From: Propionibacteriaceae bacterium | Lineage (GTDB): Bacteria; Actinomycetota; Actinomycetes; Propionibacteriales; Propionibacteriaceae | Assembly (NCBI GenBank): GCA_030544185.1 | Contig: JAUNRO010000161.1 | Location: forward strand, 1-7,253 | Reading direction: 5' to 3' | DNA: 7,253 nucleotides | Part shown: in pieces, positions 6,575 to 7,253 of the stretch | How positions within the stretch are numbered: position 1 is the first letter of the stretch | Layout: the number at the start of each line of letters is the position of its first letter | Made by a program: the position numbers and the translations under genes | The notes under the pieces: model-generated | What the model was told of the DNA's origin: nothing | Databases searched by the model: none | Seen by the model: only the letters and a program-made list of their open reading frames with translations

Positions 6575-7120
6575 ATGAAGATCGGTATTGTCCTCAGCTC
6601 CATCCGTGACCGACGCCTCGGTGAGGGTGTGGCCGCGTGGGTGAAAGACCTCGCCGACCAGCGCGGCGATGCCGACTATGAGCTGCTCGATCTGAAATCG
6701 TTCGACGTGCCGCTGCTGGTGTCCGGCACGCACCCGATGCGCGCCAACAAGACCTATGACTCCGCCGAGGTCACCGCGTGGAGCCAGGCGATCGATGGCT
6801 GCGACGCCTACGTGTTCGTGACCCCGGAATATAACCACAGCGTCCCGGGTGCGCTGAAGAACGCCGTCGACGTGCTCGGCCCCGAATGGGTCGGCAAGGC
6901 GATCGGCTTTGTCGGCTACGGCTCCGCCGGAGGCGTACGCGCGGTCGAGCACTGGCGCCAGATCGCGGCCAACCTGCAGATGGTCGACGTGCGCCAGCAG
7001 CTGGAGCTCTCGCTGTTCACCGAATTCGGTGCGGACGGGTTCACCCCGAACGAACGCCGGGCCGAGGAGCTGGGTGTGCTGCTGGACCAGGTCACCGACC
7101 TGGCGAACAAGCTGGCCTGA
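6575..7120 (+). CDS. NADPH-dependent FMN reductase-family flavoprotein
   Basis: This 181-residue protein has the flavodoxin-like fold of NADPH-dependent FMN reductases, which use NAD(P)H to reduce FMN or, through bound flavin, quinones, azo dyes or metal ions. The N-terminal strand and phosphate loop MKIGIVLSSIRDRRLGEGVA (residues 1-20) bind FMN phosphate. VFVTPEYNHSVPGALKNAVD (80-99) is the diagnostic isoalloxazine-binding loop. GFVGYGSAGGVRA (111-123) is the third flavin-contact loop. Length is typical and no domain is added. The start at 6575 is set by AGGAGG and by the family's short N-terminus before the first strand. It is divergent from the glutaminase and appears to be a single-gene unit, with a hairpin just after its stop. 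The physiological electron acceptor cannot be predicted. Confidence 0.93.
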   Translation: MKIGIVLSSIRDRRLGEGVAAWVKDLADQRGDADYELLDLKSFDVPLLVSGTHPMRANKTYDSAEVTAWSQAIDGCDAYVFVTPEYNHSVPGALKNAVDVLGPEWVGKAIGFVGYGSAGGVRAVEHWRQIAANLQMVDVRQQLELSLFTEFGADGFTPNERRAEELGVLLDQVTDLANKLA

Positions 7121-7121
7121 G

Positions 7122-7143
7122 CCCGTGTGATCTCGCCCACGGG
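7122..7143 (+). terminator. Hairpin after the FMN-reductase gene, possible terminator
   Basis: CCCGTG (7122-7127) pairs perfectly with CACGGG (7138-7143) around a 10-base loop, starting one base after the stop codon. There is no T-run after it, so it is at best a weak or factor-assisted terminator, or a 3'-end stabilising hairpin. Confidence 0.4.
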
Positions 7144-7155
7144 TAGTGCCTTCGC

Positions 7156-7169
7156 GAATGGATTCATTC
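7156..7169. promoter_or_regulatory. Small perfect dyad upstream of the last gene, possible operator
   Basis: GAATG (7156-7160) and CATTC (7165-7169) flank GATT in a locally AT-rich stretch. A candidate -10 box, TACGAT, follows at 7192-7197; no convincing -35 is spaced correctly from it. The dyad may belong to the promoter of the gene starting at 7235. Confidence 0.3.
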
Positions 7170-7234
7170 CAATTACTGATGCCTGGGCGCTTACGATGGC
7201 TGGGTCCAGGCGCCGACCGATCGGAAGGATCGAC

Positions 7235-7253
7235 ATGACCAAGCTCCATCGGA
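7235..7253 (+). CDS. Start of a gene cut off by the window end
   Basis: An ATG at 7235 follows a good ribosome binding site, GGAAGGA (7223-7229), with a five-base gap. Only MTKLHR can be read before the window ends, so no function can be given. The ribosome binding site and the 114-base gap after the previous gene support a real start. Confidence 0.55.

Overview
The window is from a high-GC Gram-positive bacterium, almost certainly an actinobacterium. Coding regions are visibly about two-thirds G+C, GTG starts occur, long spurious ORFs lie antisense to real genes, and several proteins are of actinobacterial type (a KstD-like FAD dehydrogenase, a glutaminase with a C-terminal STAS domain, a short YtrA-type GntR regulator). 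A Propionibacteriaceae-like or related soil actinomycete would fit, but the genus cannot be fixed from the sequence alone.

Layout. Bases 1-692 hold the 3' part of an alpha/beta-hydrolase-fold-3 esterase (+). Bases 693-2046 are a compact two-gene operon (+): a promoter with a palindromic operator over its -10 box, a seven-helix membrane protein of unknown function, and a YtrA-subfamily GntR repressor that starts on the stop codon of the membrane gene. This looks like a self-contained, autoregulated membrane-protein/regulator module. Bases 2062-4170 (-) converge on it with a CoA-binding-domain protein and, directly upstream, an FAD-dependent dehydrogenase; only a few bases separate these two, so they are probably co-transcribed. 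Further upstream on the same strand are a divergent nucleotidyltransferase-like protein (4257-4973) and a glutaminase-STAS fusion (5206-6453). A 232-bp gap of about 50% G+C separates these last two; it carries several inverted repeats, an imperfect direct repeat and an operator-like dyad, and is the most structured non-coding stretch here.

A 121-bp region separates the glutaminase from a divergent NADPH-dependent FMN reductase-family gene (6575-7120, +). A further gene begins at 7235 (+) and runs off the end after six codons.

Most genes are ordinary accessory or housekeeping metabolism. I see no defence island, CRISPR array, transposon or biosynthetic cluster. The points most worth following are the operator-controlled membrane protein/YtrA pair, the repeat-rich leader of the nucleotidyltransferase-like gene, that protein's altered acidic motif, and the altered STAS phosphosite region in the glutaminase.
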